From: Pseudorhizobium endolithicum
GTDB taxonomy: Bacteria > Pseudomonadota > Alphaproteobacteria > Rhizobiales > Rhizobiaceae
DNA length: 64,000 bases
Assembly: GCF_902153245.2 (NCBI RefSeq)
Contig: NZ_CABFWF030000014.1
Location: forward strand, 1-64,000
Direction of reading: 5' to 3'
A program made the translations under genes and the position numbers. Positions within the stretch are counted from its first letter, which is position 1. Each line of letters starts with the position of its first letter. Below the pieces are notes generated by a model that made no database searches, was not told the DNA's origin, and worked only from the letters and a program-made list of their open reading frames with translations. Positions 17,981-26,627 of this stretch are shown piece after piece.

Positions 17981-18901
17981 CTAGACCGTACCGATCTTCT
18001 CCAGCTCGTACGACGTCGTCTGGTAGATCTCGTTGATCCAATTACCGAACAGGAGATGGGCATGGCTGCGCCAGCGGTTCTGAGGCGGCAGCGTCACGTC
18101 GTTGTGGGGGAAGTAGTCGTGCGGCATCTTGATCGGGATGCCGGCGTTCACGTCGCGGAAATATTCGTCCGCCAGGGATGTGGAGTCGTATTCGACGTGG
18201 TTGAACATATAGAGCCGCCGCCCCTTTGCCTCTTCCACGAGGCATACGCCCATCTCGTCCGATTCCATGAGGATCTTGAGGTCCGGCACCTTCTCGATGT
18301 CCTGGCGCCGCACCTCGGTCCAGCGCGACACCGGCACCTGGAAATCGTCGGAGAAGCCGGTCAGGTAGACCGATGCAGGACACAGGTTGCGGTGCCGGTA
18401 GACACCAAACGCCTTCTCCTTCAGCTCATGCTTCGGCACGCCGTGGAAATGGTAGATCGCCGCCATGGCGCCCCAGCAGACATTCATGGTCGAATGGACG
18501 TTGGTGGTGGTCCAGTCGAGGATCTGCTGCATCTCGTCCCAGTAGGTGACGCTTTCGAACGGCAGTGTTTCCACCGGCGCGCCCGTGATGATGAAGCCGT
18601 CGAACTTGCGGTCCTTCACCTCCTCCCACGTCTCGTAGAAGGCGAGCAGGTGCTCTTCGGAGGTGTTCTTCGCCTTGTGGCCGCCGATCCTGACCAGCGA
18701 CAGCTCCACCTGCAGCGGACTGGCACCGACCAGCCGCGCCATCTGCATCTCGGTCTTGATCTTGTTGGGCATGAGATTGAGGAGCCCGATCTGCAGCGGG
18801 CGGATATCCTGGCGGATGGCGACTGTCTCGGTCATCACGCGCACACCCTCTTGCACGAGGATTTCGAAAGCCGGCAGCGTATCGGGAATCTTGATCGGCA
18901 T
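17981..18901 (-). CDS. metA: Homoserine O-acyltransferase MetA (probably acetyl-CoA-using)
   Basis: 306-residue MetA/HTS-family enzyme, which acylates L-homoserine as the first committed step of methionine synthesis. Catalytic Cys142 is in [15 protein letters not shown], with the family His and Glu downstream (MFNHVEYD). Residue 111 is Glu (TGAPVE); in this family Glu111 is associated with acetyl-CoA and Gly111, as in E. coli, with succinyl-CoA, so acetyltransferase (MetAA) activity is inferred. The ATG at 18901 gives the family N-terminus [17 protein letters not shown] riboswitch and terminator precede it. The VWA gene follows after one base. Confidence 0.95.
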   Translation of the reverse strand: MPIKIPDTLPAFEILVQEGVRVMTETVAIRQDIRPLQIGLLNLMPNKIKTEMQMARLVGASPLQVELSLVRIGGHKAKNTSEEHLLAFYETWEEVKDRKFDGFIITGAPVETLPFESVTYWDEMQQILDWTTTNVHSTMNVCWGAMAAIYHFHGVPKHELKEKAFGVYRHRNLCPASVYLTGFSDDFQVPVSRWTEVRRQDIEKVPDLKILMESDEMGVCLVEEAKGRRLYMFNHVEYDSTSLADEYFRDVNAGIPIKMPHDYFPHNDVTLPPQNRWRSHAHLLFGNWINEIYQTTSYELEKIGTV

Positions 18902-18910
18902 CGCACACTC

Positions 18911-18949
18911 ACAAAACAAAAAGCCGGCGGCGAACAAATCGCAACCGGC
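18911..18949 (-). terminator. Rho-independent terminator of the SAM-II leader
   Basis: The minus strand has GCCGG-TT-GCGA-TTTGT-TCGC-CG-CCGGC followed by TTTTTGTTTT, i.e. a two-part stem with a T tract, between the SAM-II aptamer and the metA start. It is the likely expression platform: SAM binding would favour termination. Confidence 0.75.
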
Positions 18950-18972
18950 GCGTGAAAGTCGACTTCGCGCGG

Positions 18973-19026
18973 CCCTTTAGCGACTTGTTTAACGTGGCTG
19001 CAAGCCGGCCGGCCAAATCACCACGG
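18973..19026 (-). ncRNA. SAM-II riboswitch upstream of metA
   Basis: The minus-strand sequence fits the SAM-II (metA element) consensus of alphaproteobacteria. The P1 stem is CGTGG (19025-19021) with CCACG (18997-18993), with the loop segment TGATTTGGCC and the conserved GCTTGCAGCCACGTTAAACA, ending in the pseudoknot segment GCTAAAGGG (18981-18973). SAM-II aptamers sit ahead of methionine and SAM synthesis genes and turn them off when SAM is high. It starts about 48 bases after the moxR stop. Confidence 0.92.
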
Positions 19027-19074
19027 AACAGCGTTCAATTACGCCCGCGGGTGCCAAAGGTCAAGAAGTGCCGC

Positions 19075-19914
19075 CTATCGCTCCCGACGGGCCAGGAACG
19101 CCATCCGCTCGAAGAGGTGCACATCCTGCTCGTTCTTCAGAAGGGCGCCGTGCAGTTTCGGCAAGGCCGTCTTGATGTTGGCCGCAAGATCGGCGGGATC
19201 GACATCATCGGACACCAGCAATCGGATCCAATCAAGCGCCTCCGACGTCGAAGGCTTCTTGCGCAGTCCCGGCATCTCGCGGATCTCGAAGAAGCGCGCC
19301 AGGGCTTCCCGGACGAGGTCCTGCTTGATGCCGGGATAATGAACCCCGACGATCCGAGACAGCGTATCGGCATCGGGAAAGCGGATGTAGTGGAAGAAGC
19401 ACCGGCGCAGGAAGGCGTCGGGCAGTTCCTTTTCGTTGTTCGAGGTGATGATCACGATGGGACGCACCTTCGCCGTCACCGTCTCCCCCGTCTCGTAGAC
19501 GTGGAACTCCATCCGGTCGAGTTCCTGCAGGAGGTCGTTGGGAAACTCGATATCGGCCTTGTCGATCTCGTCGATCAGCAGAACGGTTTTTCCCGGCGCG
19601 GTAAAGGCCTGCCAAAGCTTGCCCTGCCGGATGTAGTTGCGCACGTCGTTGACGCGCTCGTCGCCGAGCTGGCTGTCGCGCAGCCGCGAGACGGCGTCGT
19701 ATTCGTAGAGCCCCTGCTGCGCCTTCGTCGTGGATTTTATATTCCACTCGATCAGGTGCAGACCGAGCGCCCTGGCGACCTGCCGGGCAAGCTCTGTCTT
19801 TCCGGTGCCCGGCTCGCCCTTGACCAGAAGCGGCCTTTCCAGCCGGATGGCCGCGTTCACGGCGACCATGAGATCCTTGTCGGCGATATAATCCGCGGTA
19901 CCGTGAAACTGCAT
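19075..19914 (-). CDS. MoxR-family AAA+ ATPase
   Basis: 279-residue MoxR ATPase. Walker A is GEPGTGKT (about 34-41), Walker B VLLIDEIDKAD (about 111), sensor 1 is in IITSNNEKELPD, and an arginine finger region FLRRCFFHYI follows. MoxR proteins act with VWA partners in protein-complex maturation or cofactor insertion. Here the VWA/CoxE-like gene is downstream but metA lies between them. The ATG has AAGGG as ribosome site. It is divergent from thiN. Confidence 0.93.
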   Translation of the reverse strand: MQFHGTADYIADKDLMVAVNAAIRLERPLLVKGEPGTGKTELARQVARALGLHLIEWNIKSTTKAQQGLYEYDAVSRLRDSQLGDERVNDVRNYIRQGKLWQAFTAPGKTVLLIDEIDKADIEFPNDLLQELDRMEFHVYETGETVTAKVRPIVIITSNNEKELPDAFLRRCFFHYIRFPDADTLSRIVGVHYPGIKQDLVREALARFFEIREMPGLRKKPSTSEALDWIRLLVSDDVDPADLAANIKTALPKLHGALLKNEQDVHLFERMAFLARRER

Positions 19915-20011
19915 GAACTACCCTTGTCGTATTCGCCGGCAAACTAGAAGCTCGACCCTCGGCAGGCAAGCCGCTTTGCCTCCGGCCCGGTTTCGGCTAA
20001 GGGCATCGATC

Positions 20012-20665
20012 ATGACCGGTTCGACCTTCACCATCCTGCTTAGCGGCGACCTTACCCTGACGCCACGCCTGCGCGACACGTTGGCGAGGAGCCGTTTCAT
20101 CGCGGCCGACGGCGGCATGCGCCATGCGGCTACCCTGCAGGTCGAGCCGGAGCTTTGGGTGGGGGATTTCGATTCCACCCCCCGGGAACTGGTCGATGCC
20201 TGGCCGCGCGTGGAACGGCAGCCCTATCCGCCCGCAAAGAACGAAACCGATGGGGAGATCGCAACAGCCGAAGCGATCGAAAGGGGTGCGCGCCGATTGA
20301 TCCTTGCAGGCGCGCTCGGCGGAGAGCGGAGCGACCACGCGTTGCAGCACTTCCTGCACGGCATGAGCCTTGCCGAACGGGGCCTCGACGTGCTTCTCAC
20401 CTCCGGACGCGAGGAGGGTGTGCCTCTGATACCCGCGGTATCGAGGGTCATGGACCTCCCGAGAAGTTCCCTCTTTTCGGTGATAGGCCTCTCCGATCTT
20501 CACGGATTGACGATCAGCAATGCACGCTATCCGCTCGACAGCTTTTCTTTGCCCTTCGGCTCGTCGCGCACCATATCGAACGTCGCGGAAGGCCCCGTCC
20601 GCTTTTCCCTTGATCGCGGCAGGGCGATTATCCTCGCCCGCCCCTATGACCTGACCGGAGCCTGA
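20012..20665 (+). CDS. thiN: Thiamine pyrophosphokinase
   Basis: 217-residue TPK-type enzyme, which transfers pyrophosphate from ATP to thiamine to give TPP. Motifs include AADGGMRHA, VGDFDSTP (the DSD-like metal site) and KNETDGEIA (family D..K..TD.E). The C-terminal beta-sandwich pattern GLTISNARYPLDSFSLPFGSSRTISN is well preserved. I chose the ATG at 20012, preceded by AAGGG. The ABC-F gene begins 4 bases after the stop. The TPP-controlled thiBPQ importer is 2.6 kb downstream, which gives a salvage route: uptake, then pyrophosphorylation. Confidence 0.92.
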   Translation: MTGSTFTILLSGDLTLTPRLRDTLARSRFIAADGGMRHAATLQVEPELWVGDFDSTPRELVDAWPRVERQPYPPAKNETDGEIATAEAIERGARRLILAGALGGERSDHALQHFLHGMSLAERGLDVLLTSGREEGVPLIPAVSRVMDLPRSSLFSVIGLSDLHGLTISNARYPLDSFSLPFGSSRTISNVAEGPVRFSLDRGRAIILARPYDLTGA

Positions 20666-20669
20666 AGCA

Positions 20670-22499
20670 TTGGCACCCCCGATCCTGAAACTCGACGATA
20701 TTCACCTCAGCTTCGGCGGAACGCCGCTTCTGGCGGGTGCCGGCCTGCAGGTCGAGCCGGGCGACCGGATCTGTCTCGTCGGACGAAACGGATCCGGTAA
20801 ATCGACCCTGATGAAGATCGCGGCCGGGATGGTAGAGCCGCAGTCCGGCGAGGTCTTCCGCCATCCCGCTTCCACGATCCGCTATCTCGAGCAGGCCCCG
20901 GATTTTGCCGGCTACGCGACGGTTCAGGCCTATGCGGAAGCCGGCCTCGGTCCCGGCGACGATCCCTACCGGATCACGTACCTCCTGGAGCATCTTGGCC
21001 TCACCGGCGACGAGGATCCGCGCCAGTTGTCGGGTGGCGAGGCCCGGCGCGCCGCCCTCGCACGGGTGATGGCACCGGAGCCGGACATTCTCCTGCTCGA
21101 CGAACCGACCAATCATCTAGACCTGCCGACGATCGAGTGGCTGGAAGACGAGTTGCGAAAGACCCGCAGCGCCCTGGTGCTGATCTCCCACGACCGCCGG
21201 TTCCTCGAGAAGGTCTCGACCGCGACGGTATGGCTCGACCGCGGCACCTCCCGCCGCCTCGACCGCGGGTTCGCCCATTTCGAGACCTGGCGTGACGAGG
21301 TGCTGGAGGCCGAAGAGCTGGAACAGCACAAGCTCGGCAAGGCGATCGAGCGCGAGGAGCATTGGCTCCGCTACGGGGTTACGGCACGTCGCAAGCGCAA
21401 CATGCGCCGGCTCGGAGAACTGCAGAACATGCGCGCAGCCTATCGCGGCCACAAGGGACCGCAGGGCACCGTACAGGCTCAGGTATCGGAGGGACGCGAA
21501 TCCGGCAAGTTGGTGATCGAGGCGGACGGCATCACCAAGAGCTACGGCGAACGGACCATCGTCGCGCCTTTCTCCATCCGTGTTCACAGGGGCGATTGCA
21601 TCGGCCTCGTTGGACCGAACGGCGCCGGCAAGACGACGCTCCTGAAGATGCTGACCGGTCAACTCCAGCCTGACGCCGGCATGGTCCGGCTGGGAACGAA
21701 CCTCGACGTTGCAACACTGGATCAGAAGCGCGAGGAACTGGATCCCGACGACACGCTTTCCCACTACCTAACAGACGGGCGCGGCGAGACCCTGCTGGTC
21801 AATGGCGAGCAGCGACACGTCGCAGGATACATGAAGGATTTCCTGTTCCAGCCGGAACAGATCCGCACCCCGATCAAGAACCTTTCCGGCGGCGAGCGGG
21901 CCCGGTTGATCCTGGCGCGGATCATGGCAAAGCCCTCCAACCTGCTGATCCTTGACGAGCCGACCAACGACCTGGACATCGAGACGCTGGACCTCCTGCA
22001 GGAGATCGTGGCCGGCTATAACGGCACCGTGATCCTGGTCAGCCATGACCGCGACTTCCTGGACCGTACCGTCACCTCCACCATCGCACCGGCCAATCCG
22101 GAAGCGCCGGACGGCCGCTGGATCGAATATGCCGGCGGCTATACCGACATGCTTGCCCAGCGCCGCGGAGCGCAGGAGGAACGGCGACGCGCCGAAAGGC
22201 AGGAAAAGCCGAAGGCCGAACCCGCGTCGCCTGCGCCTGGTTCACCGAAGAGCAAGGGCAAGCTTTCCTTCAAGCAGAAGTTCGCGCTGGAAAATCTGCC
22301 CAAGGAGATGGCGAAGGCCGAGGCCGACATCGCCGAACGCGAACGGACGATGGCCGACCCTGCTCTCTTCACGCGCGACCCTGCCGCCTTCAACAGGCTC
22401 GCGGCGGAACTTGAAGGCTTGCGCAACAGCCTGAGCCGCATGGAAGAGGAATGGCTGGAGCTCGAGATGCTGCGCGAGGAACTCGAGGGCCAGCCTTAA
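20670..22499 (+). CDS. ABC-F family ATPase (Uup-like)
   Basis: 609-residue soluble ABC-F protein with two ATPase domains (Walker A GRNGSGKS at about 37 and GPNGAGKT at about 315; signatures LSGGEARR and LSGGERAR). The linker is rich in Arg/Lys and the C-terminal part (about 510-605) is charged coiled coil, as in Uup. ABC-F proteins act on the ribosome or on DNA intermediates; they are not transporters. The start is TTG, four bases after thiN, with GGAG at good distance; no in-frame ATG occurs before Walker A, so TTG is the only reasonable start. Confidence 0.9.
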   Translation: MAPPILKLDDIHLSFGGTPLLAGAGLQVEPGDRICLVGRNGSGKSTLMKIAAGMVEPQSGEVFRHPASTIRYLEQAPDFAGYATVQAYAEAGLGPGDDPYRITYLLEHLGLTGDEDPRQLSGGEARRAALARVMAPEPDILLLDEPTNHLDLPTIEWLEDELRKTRSALVLISHDRRFLEKVSTATVWLDRGTSRRLDRGFAHFETWRDEVLEAEELEQHKLGKAIEREEHWLRYGVTARRKRNMRRLGELQNMRAAYRGHKGPQGTVQAQVSEGRESGKLVIEADGITKSYGERTIVAPFSIRVHRGDCIGLVGPNGAGKTTLLKMLTGQLQPDAGMVRLGTNLDVATLDQKREELDPDDTLSHYLTDGRGETLLVNGEQRHVAGYMKDFLFQPEQIRTPIKNLSGGERARLILARIMAKPSNLLILDEPTNDLDIETLDLLQEIVAGYNGTVILVSHDRDFLDRTVTSTIAPANPEAPDGRWIEYAGGYTDMLAQRRGAQEERRRAERQEKPKAEPASPAPGSPKSKGKLSFKQKFALENLPKEMAKAEADIAERERTMADPALFTRDPAAFNRLAAELEGLRNSLSRMEEEWLELEMLREELEGQP

Positions 22500-22550
22500 C
22501 GATCTGTTAGCCATACCAAAGGCTTGGCTTCGGGGGCAGTGGCTCAATCC

Positions 22551-22575
22551 GGAACAATATCTGCAAGTCTTCGTT
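22551..22575 (+). promoter_or_regulatory. EcfG/RpoE2-type promoter for the receiver protein
   Basis: GGAAC (22551-22555), exactly 16 bases, then CGTT (22572-22575). This is the consensus for the alphaproteobacterial general-stress sigma factor (RpoE2 in Sinorhizobium). It lies 62 bases before the ATG of the single-domain response regulator. Confidence 0.8.
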
Positions 22576-22637
22576 CGGGTGGCAGTGTCGATCTGATACG
22601 CCAGAGATCGACCGGCGGAACCAGCAGGAGAAGAGCG

Positions 22638-23087
22638 ATGCTGACAAGTGTACCGAGTGGTTGGCAGGTCCGGGACTCCTCCGATCAGCGCGTGCTGATT
22701 GTCGAGGACGAGTTCCTGATCGCGCTGGATGTCGCCGAGACGGTCGAGGCGATGGGCTTGCAGGTGGTTGGCTTCGCCAATGGCCGCAACCATGCCATGG
22801 CTCTGGCCCAGAGCGCCGATATCGCACTCGTGGACGTCAATCTCGCCGACGGACGGACAGGGCCCTCGATCGGCCGTGAACTGGCCGAGAAGTACGGGGT
22901 GACGGTCATCTTCATGACCGCCAATCCCGAAGAGGTGGAAGGGCGCGACGATGGGCCGCTCGGCGTGCTGACGAAGCCGGTCATGCCGCATGTGATCGAA
23001 CAGTCGATCGGTTACGCCGTTGCGGACCGAACGGGAGGAATGGCGACCCTTCCGCGGGAACTCAGGGTATTCCAACGCCACCATTGA
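22638..23087 (+). CDS. Stand-alone receiver-domain response regulator
   Basis: 149-residue CheY-like protein. The acidic pair Glu23-Asp24 (IVEDEF), phospho-acceptor Asp66 (ALVDVNL), Thr94 (FMTAN) and Lys113 (LTKP) are all present. There is no output domain, so it would act by binding another protein or as a phosphate sink. The ATG is preceded by AGGAG. A perfect EcfG-type promoter lies upstream, suggesting it belongs to the general stress response, where single-domain receivers tune the PhyR cascade. No histidine kinase is adjacent. Confidence 0.88.
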   Translation: MLTSVPSGWQVRDSSDQRVLIVEDEFLIALDVAETVEAMGLQVVGFANGRNHAMALAQSADIALVDVNLADGRTGPSIGRELAEKYGVTVIFMTANPEEVEGRDDGPLGVLTKPVMPHVIEQSIGYAVADRTGGMATLPRELRVFQRHH

Positions 23088-23139
23088 CCCCAAGGGAGCA
23101 GCTTGCCAAGCTCCTCCCCGCTCGCTACATCTTCACCGC

Positions 23140-23223
23140 TCTAACGGGGTGCCGCACAGGCGGCTGAGAGGCATTGTCCAACCCGCTGAACCTGATCCGG
23201 TTAGAACCGGCGGAGGGATTAGA
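23140..23223 (+). ncRNA. TPP riboswitch (THI element) of thiBPQ
   Basis: Canonical TPP aptamer. P1 is TCTAA (23140) with TTAGA (23223). GGGGTGC, CTGAGAG at 23164-23170, and ACCCGCTGAACCTGATCCGG with GGCGGAGGGA follow. It lies 50 bases ahead of thiB. No terminator follows; the downstream GAGGAGG ribosome site (23261-23267) could pair with CTCCTC at 23111-23116, so control is probably at translation (inferred). Confidence 0.96.
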
Positions 23224-23272
23224 CGGCTCTTCATCGGCGCCCGATCCTTCTTGCAGCATCGAGGAGGTACCG

Positions 23273-24274
23273 ATGGGAAAATTCCTGCTTCCCCTTATTT
23301 TCGCCGTGGCCTTCGGCCTGCCCGCCAAGGCGCAGGACCAGGTGCTGACGGTCTATACCTATGAGAGCTTCACGGCCGACTGGGGCCCTGGACCAAAGGT
23401 GAAGCAGAAGTTCGAAGAGACCTGTTCCTGCACGGTGAACTTCGTGGCTGTCGCAGACGGCGTGGCCCTTCTCTCCAGGCTGAAGCTGGAGGGGCAATCC
23501 AGCCAGGCGGATGTCGTGCTGGGCCTCGACACCAATCTCGCCGGAGAGGCGAAAGCCACTGGATTGTTCGAGCCGCACGGTCTCGACACGGGAGCGATCA
23601 GTGTGCCTGGCGGCTACAGGGACGATGTCTTCATTCCCTACGACTACGGCCATTTCGCAGTCCTCTATGACACCGAAACCATGAAGACACCGCCGGCGAG
23701 CCTCAAGGATCTGGTCGAAGGGGACGCGTCCCGGAAGATCGTCATTCAGGATCCCCGGACCTCCACGCCCGGACTTGGCCTGCTTCTGTGGGTTAAAGCA
23801 GTCTATGGGGAGGACGCCGGCGAAGCCTGGTCCAAGCTGCGCCAACGGGTGCTGACCGTCACTCCCGGCTGGTCAGAGGCCTACGGGCTGTTCACCAAGG
23901 GGGAGGTGCCCATGGTCCTCTCCTATACGACGTCGCCCGCCTACCACATGGTCGCGGAGGACAATGCGCGCTACCAGGCCGCGGCCTTCGCCGAGGGGCA
24001 TTACATCCAGATCGAGGTGGCGGGCCTCGTCACCATGTCCCGGCAGAAGGAACTGGCGAAGGAGTTTCTGCGTTTCATGATGTCGCCGGCTTTCCAGGAC
24101 ATCATCCCGACCACCAACTGGATGATGCCGGCGGGCGAAACGGCCGAGCCTTTGCCGCCCGCATTCGACCGCCTCGTCAAGCCGGCGAAAACGTTTCTGA
24201 TGGATCCGGCGGAGGTGGCCGCGAACCGTCAGGCCTGGATCGACGAATGGCTCACCGCCATGAGCGAGCGCTAG
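23273..24274 (+). CDS. thiB: Thiamine ABC transporter, periplasmic binding protein
   Basis: 333-residue ThiB (TbpA) with signal peptide [21 protein letters not shown]. The mature protein begins with [17 protein letters not shown], the hallmark of thiamine-binding proteins, and retains [11 protein letters not shown] and SYTTSPAYH. It binds thiamine or TPP in the periplasm and delivers it to ThiP. I chose the ATG at 23273 because of its strong GAGGAGG ribosome site; upstream residues in frame belong to the riboswitch. It is the first gene of thiBPQ; thiP starts 10 bases later. Confidence 0.96.
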   Translation: MGKFLLPLIFAVAFGLPAKAQDQVLTVYTYESFTADWGPGPKVKQKFEETCSCTVNFVAVADGVALLSRLKLEGQSSQADVVLGLDTNLAGEAKATGLFEPHGLDTGAISVPGGYRDDVFIPYDYGHFAVLYDTETMKTPPASLKDLVEGDASRKIVIQDPRTSTPGLGLLLWVKAVYGEDAGEAWSKLRQRVLTVTPGWSEAYGLFTKGEVPMVLSYTTSPAYHMVAEDNARYQAAAFAEGHYIQIEVAGLVTMSRQKELAKEFLRFMMSPAFQDIIPTTNWMMPAGETAEPLPPAFDRLVKPAKTFLMDPAEVAANRQAWIDEWLTAMSER

Positions 24275-24283
24275 TAGCGCCGG

Positions 24284-25909
24284 ATGCTGACGACGGCGGA
24301 AAGACGGACGGCCATCGGCACAGGACTATCGGCCTTCGCAGCCCTGGTGGTCTTTGTCGCCCTTGCCGTCTACGCGCTCTTCAGGCCGGATCTACCGCCC
24401 TCGCAAACATCCTTCTGGACGCCTTACACCATGCGCGTCCTTCGGTTCACGCTGCTCCAGGCCGGACTATCCACGCTTCTTTCCATCGGGTTGGCAGTTC
24501 CCGTGGCGCTGGCACTGGCGCGCCGGCCCCGTTTTCCCGGCCGGCTGTGGATACTGCGGCTGATGGCGGTTCCCATGGGGCTGCCGGCATTGGTGGCTGC
24601 TCTTGGCCTGATCACGGTCTGGGGTACCCAAGGGATGGTGAACGACCTGCTCCTCGGCTTCGGCCTCGATGAGCCGGTCAATATCTACGGGCTCGGCGGC
24701 ATCCTTCTGGCGCATGTCTTCTTCAACCTGCCGCTGGCTTGCCGCCTGATGGTCGCGTCCTTGGACCGGCTTCCCGGCGAGTACTGGATGCTGGCCGCCC
24801 AACTCGGCATGAAGCCCGCGGTCATCTTCCTCCGCATCGAGTGGCCGGCCCTTTCCCGCATCCTGCCCGGCATCGGCACCTTGATCTTCATGTTGTGCGC
24901 CACGAGCTTCACGCTCGTTCTGGTGCTGGGCGGAGGACCGGCGGCGACAACCCTGGAAGTGGCCATATACCAGGCGCTGCGTTTCGACTTCGATCCCGCC
25001 CGTGCCATGACGCTGGCATTGCTTCAGATCGGCGTGACCGCAGTGGTTCTCGCCGTCCTGTCATTGCTTCCTGCAGCCGAGGAAGCGTCAGTCACCACCG
25101 GCCGCCGCAGCCGCCGGTTAGACGGCCGGGGCACGGCAAGCGTGATCTGGGATGCCGTTATGATCTGCTGTGCCACGCTCATGCTTCTGCTGCCGCTGGG
25201 CGCAATCGTCTGGGCAGGTGTACGGGCCGACTTGACCGGCCTTCTCACCAGCACCGCCTTCCGCCAAGCCCTGGCGACGAGCACCATGGTCGCCCTGTCG
25301 TCGAGTATCGCGGCACTTCTTCTTTCGGTTGCGATCATCGGCGCCCGTCTCACCGTCCGGGAAACCAAGACGCCCGGAAAGCCGCTTCTGGCCCTCTCGG
25401 CCGCCCTCGGGACCGCGCCCTTGCTGGTTCTCCTGGTCCCGCCCGTCGTGCTCGGCACCGGATGGTTCCTGCTTCTGAGGCCCCTCGCATCCGGTTCATC
25501 CCTCACTGCCGGCCTTGTCGTCTCGATCAATACCCTGATGGCGCTGCCCTTCGTCATCAGGGTGCTGGAACCCGCCATGCAGGAGCATCGCCGGAAAACC
25601 GGCAGGTTGACCGCCAGCCTGGGCATCTCGGGTTGGGCCAGGATCTGGCGGATCGATCGCCCCGCACTCATTCGGCCTGCCCTGCTCGCACTGTCTTTTG
25701 CGATGTCGCTATCCCTGGGTGACCTGGGCGCGGTCGCACTTTTCGCATCCAACGACTTCGTCACGCTGCCATGGCATCTATATAGCCGGCTGTCGAGCTA
25801 CCGGACGGCAGACGCAGATGGCTTGGCGCTCCTCCTCGGCGCGCTGTGCCTCGTCCTGACGCTTATCGGGACCTCCGGATATGAAAGGCGCGGAAACAGC
25901 CATGGGTAA
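24284..25909 (+). CDS. thiP: Thiamine ABC transporter permease
   Basis: 541-residue inner-membrane permease with two fused permease halves, about 12 helices in total, each half with an EAA-like loop (about EYWMLAAQLGMKP and GRLTASLGISGWARIWRID). Fused halves and length match ThiP. The ATG begins 10 bases after thiB, and its stop overlaps the thiQ start. It forms the channel of the ThiBPQ importer. Confidence 0.95.
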   Translation: MLTTAERRTAIGTGLSAFAALVVFVALAVYALFRPDLPPSQTSFWTPYTMRVLRFTLLQAGLSTLLSIGLAVPVALALARRPRFPGRLWILRLMAVPMGLPALVAALGLITVWGTQGMVNDLLLGFGLDEPVNIYGLGGILLAHVFFNLPLACRLMVASLDRLPGEYWMLAAQLGMKPAVIFLRIEWPALSRILPGIGTLIFMLCATSFTLVLVLGGGPAATTLEVAIYQALRFDFDPARAMTLALLQIGVTAVVLAVLSLLPAAEEASVTTGRRSRRLDGRGTASVIWDAVMICCATLMLLLPLGAIVWAGVRADLTGLLTSTAFRQALATSTMVALSSSIAALLLSVAIIGARLTVRETKTPGKPLLALSAALGTAPLLVLLVPPVVLGTGWFLLLRPLASGSSLTAGLVVSINTLMALPFVIRVLEPAMQEHRRKTGRLTASLGISGWARIWRIDRPALIRPALLALSFAMSLSLGDLGAVALFASNDFVTLPWHLYSRLSSYRTADADGLALLLGALCLVLTLIGTSGYERRGNSHG

Positions 25910-26627
25910 CATCTTGGAGGCGCCGGAAATCCGGCTGGACGCCGTGGAGTTGACACTGGGCGCGACCCGCTTTCGGCTGGACTGCCGCATTCCCGCGGGA
26001 GCGATCACCGCCGTCGCGGGACCCTCAGGCGCCGGCAAATCGACGCTGCTCAACCTCATCGCGGGCTTCGAGACCCCCACAAACGGTCGGGTACTCTTCG
26101 ACGAGAAAGACGTGACCCCGCTTCATCCGTCCGAAAGGCCGGTTTCCCTGGTCTTCCAGGACAACAACCTTTTCGGACATCTGGATGTCTTCACCAATGT
26201 CGCCCTCGGCGTTCGTCCCTCGCTCCGACGGCTGGGCCCGCCGGAGCGGGAAGCGGTTTCCGCCGCTCTCGTGCATGTGGGGCTGGCGGGGATGGAGCAC
26301 CGCCTTCCGCCCAGCCTCTCCGGTGGCGAACGGCAGCGCGTCGCCTTCGCCCGCGTCCTGGTCCGGCGGAAACCCGTGCTCCTGATGGATGAGCCGTTCG
26401 CCGCTCTCGACCCCGGCCTGCGCCTCGACATGGCTTCGCTGCTGTCGCAACTTCACAGGGAGACCGGAAGCACCGTGGTGATCGTCACCCATGATCCCGA
26501 AGAGCTGAGGCGCCTGTCCACCCACGTCCTGTTCATGGATCGAGCAAACATCCTGCTCCAGGAGCCGACCGCGGATTTCTTGTCCCATACCGATATGCCG
26601 ATGGTCTCGCAGTTCCTCGCGGGTTAA
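25881..26627 (+). CDS. thiQ: Thiamine ABC transporter ATP-binding protein
   Basis: 248-residue ABC ATPase. Walker A is GPSGAGKS, the Q-loop VFQDNNLFGHL is typical of ThiQ, the signature is LSGGERQR, Walker B VLLMDEPFAALD and the switch His is in VTHDPEEL. It energises ThiP. The gene overlaps thiP: the first ATG is at 25881, and an alternative ATG at 25902 overlaps the thiP stop by 8 bases; neither has a clear ribosome site, so the start is uncertain. Confidence 0.93.
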   Translation: MKGAETAMGNILEAPEIRLDAVELTLGATRFRLDCRIPAGAITAVAGPSGAGKSTLLNLIAGFETPTNGRVLFDEKDVTPLHPSERPVSLVFQDNNLFGHLDVFTNVALGVRPSLRRLGPPEREAVSAALVHVGLAGMEHRLPPSLSGGERQRVAFARVLVRRKPVLLMDEPFAALDPGLRLDMASLLSQLHRETGSTVVIVTHDPEELRRLSTHVLFMDRANILLQEPTADFLSHTDMPMVSQFLAG

